Part shown: positions 59,507 to 64,000 of the stretch, piece by piece
Layout of the letters: the number at the start of each line of letters is the position of its first letter
Position numbering within the stretch: the stretch's first letter is position 1
From: Burkholderiales bacterium
GTDB lineage: Bacteria > Pseudomonadota > Gammaproteobacteria > Burkholderiales > Ga0077523
Length of the DNA stretch: 64,000 bases
Direction: 5' to 3'
Assembly (NCBI GenBank): GCA_019747905.1
Contig: JAIEQG010000027.1
Span: forward strand, 1 to 64,000
Notes under the pieces: generated by a model
What the model was told of the DNA's origin: nothing
Database searches by the model: none
Seen by the model: the letters and a program-made list of their open reading frames with translations, nothing else
Position numbers and translations under genes: made by a program

Positions 59507-61698
59507 CGCGGCCGCCGATCCCCGGCATACCGATTCAACACGCGCCGGCAACACTGTTCGGGCGGGCGGATCTTTCCAACTGCGAACGCGAGCAGATCCA
59601 GTTCGCGGGCTCGATCCAGCCCCACGGTGCCTTGCTGGTGGTGCGCGAACCGGGTCTCGTGATCGTCCAGGCGAGTGCCAATGCGCGCACCTTTCTCGAG
59701 AGCCCCGACGAACCCGTCGGGCGCTCCCTCGAAGATCTCGGCGGCAACCTGGCAGCCCGCTTGCGCGCGCATCTGGATGGCCCGCTCGCTCAGATTCCGA
59801 TCGCGGTTCGCTGCCGCACCGGCCACATCGCCGACGAGGTCGACGGCCTCCTGCATCGTACCGCCGCCGGCGAACTCGTGGTCGAACTCGAACACGCCGG
59901 TGCTGCCGTCGATTACTCGGTCCCGCTGCAGGAGGCGCTGAACGTCATCCTCGGCGCGTCCTCGCTGCGCGAATTGTGCGACGAGGCCGCGACGGTGTTC
60001 AAGCACGTGACCGGTTACGACCGGGTGATGATCTACCGCTTCGACGAGGAAGGGCACGGCGAGGTGTTCGCCGAGCGGCGCCAGGCGGGTCTCGAGCCGT
60101 ACCTCGGCAATCACTATCCCGCTTCCGACATTCCGCAGATGGCCCGCCGCCTGTACGAGCGCAATCGCGTGCGCGTGCTGGTGGACGTCGAGGCGATTTC
60201 CGTCCCGCTGGTGCCGCGGGTCGCGCCGGGCACCGGGCAGGAACTCGACATGTCGCTGTGCATGCTGCGCAGCATGTCGCCGCTGCACATCCAGTATCTG
60301 AAGAACATGGGTGTGCGCGCGACCCTGGTGGTGTCGCTGATGGTCGGCGGCAAACTCTGGGGGCTCGTCGCCTGTCACCACTACGTGCCCCGGCAGGTGC
60401 ACTACGAGGCGCGGGCCGCCTGCGACCTGCTGGCCGAAGCGCTCGCGACGCGCATCGCGGCCCTCGAGAGTTTCGCCCAGGCGCACGTGGAGCTGACGGT
60501 GCGCCGGCTGGAGCAGCGCATGGTCGAAGCCATCGCCCGCGACGGCGATTGGAAGGGGGCGCTGTTCGACGATCCGCGCTCGTTGCTGCAGCCGCTCGAT
60601 GCGCACGGCGCTGCTTTGCTGTTCGAGGGCCAGGTGCTCACCGTGGGCGAGGTCCCCGGCACGCCGGAGTTACGCGATATCGGCCGCTGGTTCGACCGGA
60701 AACCGAAGGCGCCTGTGATCGCGACGGCCTCGCTCGGGCTCGACGCGCCGGAGTTCGTCCTGTTGACGCCGGTGGCCGGCGGCGTCGTGGCCGCACCGTT
60801 GTCGAGCGCGCCGGGCGACTACCTGCTGTGGTTCCGGCCCGAACGCGTGCGCACGGTGACGTGGGGCGGCAATCCGTCCAAGCCGTTCGTGATGGGCAAC
60901 GACCCGTCGGAGTTGTCGCCGCGCCGCTCGTTCGCGCAATGGCATCAGGTGGTCGAGGGCACCTGCGATCCCTGGACACCGGCCGACCTTGCGGCGGCTC
61001 GCCTGATCGGCGAATCGGTTTCCGACATCGTGTTGCAGTTCCGGTCGGTGCGCGTGCTGATCGCGCGCGATCAGTTGCTGCAGGTGAGCGACCAGGTCCA
61101 GGTATCCGAGCAGCCGGTCCTCGTCGCCGACCCGGACGGCCGCATTCTGATCACCAACGAATCGTTCGACACATTGCTGGGCGAGCAGCGGGCGGACCTG
61201 CATTCCATCACCGATCTGGAGGCACTCGTCACCTTCGACCCCAAGGCCGGCCGGCCGCTGCGCGAATTGCTGGAGCAGCGCCGGCCGTGGCGTGGCGAGG
61301 TCGCCCTGGCGGCCGCTGCCGGCGCCCGGCCCATCCTGGTGCGTGCCGATCCCGTGTTCGCCTCGCCCGAGCGCTACCTCGGGTTCGTGATCGGCTTCGT
61401 CGACCTGACCGAGCGCAAGGCCGCGGAAGCGGCGCGCCGGCGGTTCCAGGATGGCATCGTGAAGCAGTATCGGCCCGTCAGCGTACGCCTGGACTCGGAG
61501 GCGGACGTGGTCTATCGCAATCTGCTGTCCACCATCGTCGGCAATGCGCAGCTCGCGGCGATGGAGATCACCGACGGTGTCGACATGGCCAAGATGCCGA
61601 GCATGCTGGAAAGCGTCCAGGCCTCGGTCAATCGCACCGCGGAGCTGCTGGGCCAGTTGATCTGGCGCACGACCGGGTCGGGCAAGCGCTCCGATTGA
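59503..61698 (+). CDS. bphP: Bacteriophytochrome without functional histidine kinase
   Basis: A 731-residue red/far-red photoreceptor. PAS with the biliverdin-linking Cys27 in SNCEREQIQFAGSIQPHGA, GAF with PASDIP (residues 206-211) and the chromophore-pocket His region MSLCMLRSMSPLHIQYLKNMGV, PHY with DPSELSPRRSFAQWHQVVEG about residue 467, then one more PAS (about 525-650). The C-terminal helix VVYRNLLSTIVGNAQLA resembles a HisKA helix HDFNNLLxxI-GNAxLA, but Val669 stands where the phospho-His should be, and no ATPase domain follows. Signalling by protein contact, as RpBphP1 does with PpsR2, is therefore likely. The start GTG overlaps the HTH-less PpsR gene. Confidence 0.92.
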   Translation: MTRPPIPGIPIQHAPATLFGRADLSNCEREQIQFAGSIQPHGALLVVREPGLVIVQASANARTFLESPDEPVGRSLEDLGGNLAARLRAHLDGPLAQIPIAVRCRTGHIADEVDGLLHRTAAGELVVELEHAGAAVDYSVPLQEALNVILGASSLRELCDEAATVFKHVTGYDRVMIYRFDEEGHGEVFAERRQAGLEPYLGNHYPASDIPQMARRLYERNRVRVLVDVEAISVPLVPRVAPGTGQELDMSLCMLRSMSPLHIQYLKNMGVRATLVVSLMVGGKLWGLVACHHYVPRQVHYEARAACDLLAEALATRIAALESFAQAHVELTVRRLEQRMVEAIARDGDWKGALFDDPRSLLQPLDAHGAALLFEGQVLTVGEVPGTPELRDIGRWFDRKPKAPVIATASLGLDAPEFVLLTPVAGGVVAAPLSSAPGDYLLWFRPERVRTVTWGGNPSKPFVMGNDPSELSPRRSFAQWHQVVEGTCDPWTPADLAAARLIGESVSDIVLQFRSVRVLIARDQLLQVSDQVQVSEQPVLVADPDGRILITNESFDTLLGEQRADLHSITDLEALVTFDPKAGRPLRELLEQRRPWRGEVALAAAAGARPILVRADPVFASPERYLGFVIGFVDLTERKAAEAARRRFQDGIVKQYRPVSVRLDSEADVVYRNLLSTIVGNAQLAAMEITDGVDMAKMPSMLESVQASVNRTAELLGQLIWRTTGSGKRSD

Positions 61699-61710
61699 CA
61701 AGCGGTGGCC

Positions 61711-62358
61711 TCAGCGGCCGGCGCCGGCTACCTCGCGCGACAGCTCGATGTTGAGGTGGAACGCTTTCTCCGCTTCGGCGACCACGCGTTCCGGGTCCGG
61801 AGCCGCGAGCCCGGCGCGCTCGAGGTCTTCCCGGTAGCTCGACTTGAATGCTTCCACGTCGGCGAGTTGCGGGTACGAGTAGAACGCGAGTGCGGTCCCG
61901 TCGAGCGACAACGAGCGCGCGACCAGATCGCGCAGGATGCGCCCGCCGTTGAGGTCACCAAGGTAGCGCGTGTAGGCGTGGGCGATGAGGCATGTGCCAT
62001 CGCCCAGTGCCGCTTCGGCGACGGCGGATGCATAGCGCTGCGCTGCCGGCAGCAGTGGCACCACGCGGCTCCAATCGGAGCCGCACAGGGCCTCCAGATC
62101 GGATTCCAGCGCGGCTGAACGGTAGACCGCAGGTCGTCTTGCCTCGCGGATGCCGGGCGAGTCGCGGTGCAGATCCAGGCCGCTTTCCAGTTCGCGGTAG
62201 GCCGGCAGGAGATTGCGCAGAAACACCGCGTAACTGCGTCGATCGGCCCGACCGCGGAGCAACTCGCCGACGAAGCCGGAGCGTTCCGCTTCGGCGTGCA
62301 GCGCGCTCGTCCGCTCGCGGACGACGTCCAGGAGGAGCGGCGACTGCCGGCCGTGCAC
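61711..62358 (-). CDS. Heme oxygenase (phytochrome chromophore supply)
   Basis: A 215-residue heme oxygenase that would cleave heme to biliverdin, CO and iron. The proximal His21 is in SALHAEAERSGFV and the distal helix is YTRYLGDLNGGRIL about residue 132. The gene converges on bphP with 12 bp between stops, so it supplies the biliverdin bound by the phytochrome; a separate use in iron scavenging is also possible. The start is GTG 62358, 2 bp after the upstream hydrolase gene; no ATG is available. Confidence 0.88.
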   Translation of the reverse strand: MHGRQSPLLLDVVRERTSALHAEAERSGFVGELLRGRADRRSYAVFLRNLLPAYRELESGLDLHRDSPGIREARRPAVYRSAALESDLEALCGSDWSRVVPLLPAAQRYASAVAEAALGDGTCLIAHAYTRYLGDLNGGRILRDLVARSLSLDGTALAFYSYPQLADVEAFKSSYREDLERAGLAAPDPERVVAEAEKAFHLNIELSREVAGAGR

Positions 62359-62360
62359 TC

Positions 62361-63899
62361 TCAGCCCACCAGCGGAAACATCGCGACCATCGCCCAGGCG
62401 AACACGACGGCGTTGGCGATCGCCCCCGGCAATGGATGGCCGGTGCGCCGATAGGCCCAGGTGCTGAACAGGCCGTAGACCACGAACAGGAGCAGTATCA
62501 CCGGCACGATGATGGCGAGGAAGTACAGCTTGGGGAGGTTGAGGATGATCGCGATCATGAGCGATCCGAGGAAACACAGCCATGCGATCACGGAAGCGCC
62601 GCGCGGCGCTTCCGGGCTGCCCGTGAGCCATTCGTTCGTGGTGAAGTAGGTGAGCGTGCCCACGAACAGCACCGCGAACAGCGGCCAACGCGCAGCGCCG
62701 GCGGCGAACGACGCGACGAACATGTCGGCCGGGATGCCGATCGCGAGTGCGGCATACGCGGTCACCCCAGCCGCGGCGAGCACGAGCTTGCGCCGATCGG
62801 TGACCGACGCGCCGCGCTCGGGACCGAGCTTTCGCGCGAGCCACAGGCCCACGCCGGTGATGCAGCCGTACACGGTGAAGTGCACGGCGAGATAGTCGCC
62901 GAGCACGATGGGCAGGAAATCCGTCGGCAACTTCCAGAGCACGAGGGGAGTGACCACCGCGGGCAGCACGGCAATGCTCATGAATACGCGGCGTCGCATC
63001 GGCGGGCGCGCTGCCCGGGTGCGTACCTGCGGCAGCAGCAGCGACAGCGGCCAGCCGAGCGCCACGAGACCCGCGAACAGCAGCGCGAGCCACGGAGCGC
63101 GCGCATCCACGAAGCCGTTGCCGTGGTGCCGGAAGACACGGTCGAACCAGGCGAGCGTCTCCACCTGGCTCTCGCGGCTGTAGAGCACCCCGATGTGCTC
63201 CACGCCACCGGCCAGCGCGAAGCGGCGGGCCGTGCCGTCGGCGAAGCTGCCGTAGGTCACGTGTTCCTCGGCCGGAGCGCGCGCGGCGAGGCTCGCGACG
63301 CGCAGGCCTTCGGCCTTCAGCATCTGCGGCTCGAGCGCTCCCGCGATCACCAGCAGGTTGCGCGGTCGCGTGGCCGACGCATCGCGGGAGAAGAGCGATA
63401 TGCCCACGGTGGCCGCGACCTCGGGATGCGCGATGGCATAGCGCACCACCACCTCGGAACCCATGGAGTGCCCGAGGAGCGCAAGGCGCCCGTCGGAGCA
63501 TGGCAGTGTGCGCGCGTAGGCCACCACATCACTCAACGTCGCCATGAGCGCCTCGGTGCGTCGGGCATGGTCCTCGAGCCCGCCGGGCATCGACGCGGGA
63601 TTGCGGCCGTGGCCGGGCAGATCGAACGACACGGCGCAATAGCCGTTGCGCGCCAGCGTTAGCGCGAACGGCTGCATCATCTCCTGCGAGCTCGCGAAGC
63701 CGTGGGCGATCACGATCACGGGAGCGCGGGCGGCAGCCTCGGGATGGAACACGGTGACGGGAACGACCCCCACCCGTGCCGTCGTGATCTCCAGCCCGGC
63801 CGAGGCGCTCACGAGCCGCCACAGTGCGATCGCGATCGCGAGGCCGGCCGCGGCCGCGACCCCCCAGGGCTGGCGAACCGACAGCGGTCGGAGGCTCAA
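62361..63899 (-). CDS. Alpha/beta hydrolase fused to a multi-span membrane domain
   Basis: A 512-residue protein. After an N-terminal anchor (about residues 11-30) comes an alpha/beta hydrolase with an oxyanion motif AHGFASS, GHGR and nucleophile elbow LLGHSMGSE (Ser145), and a probable catalytic His in VEHIGVL about residue 234. From about residue 268 to the end there are seven or eight hydrophobic helices, such as LALLFAGLVALGWPLSLLL and FLAIIVPVILLLFVVYGLF. The substrate is not readable. It is co-oriented with the heme oxygenase gene (2 bp gap), but no functional link is evident. Confidence 0.8.
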   Translation of the reverse strand: MSLRPLSVRQPWGVAAAAGLAIAIALWRLVSASAGLEITTARVGVVPVTVFHPEAAARAPVIVIAHGFASSQEMMQPFALTLARNGYCAVSFDLPGHGRNPASMPGGLEDHARRTEALMATLSDVVAYARTLPCSDGRLALLGHSMGSEVVVRYAIAHPEVAATVGISLFSRDASATRPRNLLVIAGALEPQMLKAEGLRVASLAARAPAEEHVTYGSFADGTARRFALAGGVEHIGVLYSRESQVETLAWFDRVFRHHGNGFVDARAPWLALLFAGLVALGWPLSLLLPQVRTRAARPPMRRRVFMSIAVLPAVVTPLVLWKLPTDFLPIVLGDYLAVHFTVYGCITGVGLWLARKLGPERGASVTDRRKLVLAAAGVTAYAALAIGIPADMFVASFAAGAARWPLFAVLFVGTLTYFTTNEWLTGSPEAPRGASVIAWLCFLGSLMIAIILNLPKLYFLAIIVPVILLLFVVYGLFSTWAYRRTGHPLPGAIANAVVFAWAMVAMFPLVG

Positions 63900-63926
63900 G
63901 CGCGGGTGCCTGTGCGGACCGTGATC

Positions 63927-64000
63927 CTATCCGGGCAGCAGTTCGCGGGCGCGGGCCTTGGCGCGGTCGATGGCAGCCCCGGCCTCGGTGACAGGCAGTT
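63927..64000 (-). CDS. C-terminus of an unidentified protein
   Basis: An open frame enters from the right edge and ends at TAG 27 bp before the hydrolase start. The last residues read AAIDRAKARARELLPG, a charged helix. Too little is present to name it. The same orientation and short gap suggest an operon with the hydrolase and heme oxygenase genes. Confidence 0.5.
   Translation of the reverse strand, partial: LPVTEAGAAIDRAKARARELLPG

Noticed and set aside
59301-61754. An 817-codon plus-strand frame overlapping bphP
   Set aside because: Out of frame with the phytochrome, whose domains and motifs are complete; the product is Arg/Ala-rich low-complexity.

Overview
The window is GC-rich bacterial DNA, most likely from a purple phototrophic betaproteobacterium (Burkholderiales or Rhodocyclales type; the exact group is inferred from gene order and protein flavour, not proven). 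About 45 kb of it (16805-61698) is a nearly uninterrupted photosynthesis gene cluster with a type II reaction centre, LH1 antenna, bacteriochlorophyll a and carotenoid pathways and their regulators. Every gene examined appears intact apart from the two cut by the window edges. No tRNA, rRNA, insertion sequence, phage gene or CRISPR array was recognised. No gene-free stretch exceeds 300 bases; the longest is the bchF-aerR divergent region (51798-52081), which holds regulatory sites.

Region 1 (1-1979) is the end of a lanthanide-type methanol dehydrogenase cluster: xoxF (partial), xoxJ and xoxG. Region 2 (2012-16786) is housekeeping: dut and coaBC; radC; rpmB-rpmG; a fatty acid desaturase; an MscS channel; rsmB, a DUF3108 protein, purN and purM; hda, a HAD phosphatase, pcnB, a deoxynucleoside kinase, panB and panC.

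Region 3 is the photosynthesis cluster. bchI-bchD-bchO-crtI-crtB follows panC after only 18 bp. crtC-crtD run leftward and crtE-crtF rightward from a shared promoter. A long rightward superoperon then reads bchCXYZ-pufB-(pufB-like)-pufA-pufL-pufM-(small ORF)-pufC. After a terminator and one DUF4440 gene, a leftward block carries puhE, acsF, puhC, puhB, puhA, lhaA, bchM, bchL, bchH, bchB, bchN and bchF. Rightward again come aerR-ppsR, bchG-(pucC-family)-bchP, a small membrane protein, then a PpsR paralogue without a DNA-binding domain and a bacteriophytochrome. A heme oxygenase, which would make the biliverdin chromophore, converges on the phytochrome gene.

Together the genes make bacteriochlorophyll a with the oxygen-dependent cyclase AcsF (no bchE in the window), methoxylated acyclic carotenoids (CrtC, CrtD, CrtF), and an LH1-reaction centre with a tetraheme PufC. 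No LH2 (puc) genes are seen. Control is probably by the PpsR repressor: exact TGT-N12-ACA operators overlap the crtE, bchC and bchG promoters. AerR and the phytochrome/HTH-less PpsR pair are likely antirepressors.

The most unusual features are an extra LH1-beta-like gene between pufB and pufA that has lost both conserved histidines, a translationally coupled 66-residue gene between pufM and pufC, the HTH-less PpsR coupled to a phytochrome whose kinase domain is degenerate, and a three-copy dispersed intergenic repeat.
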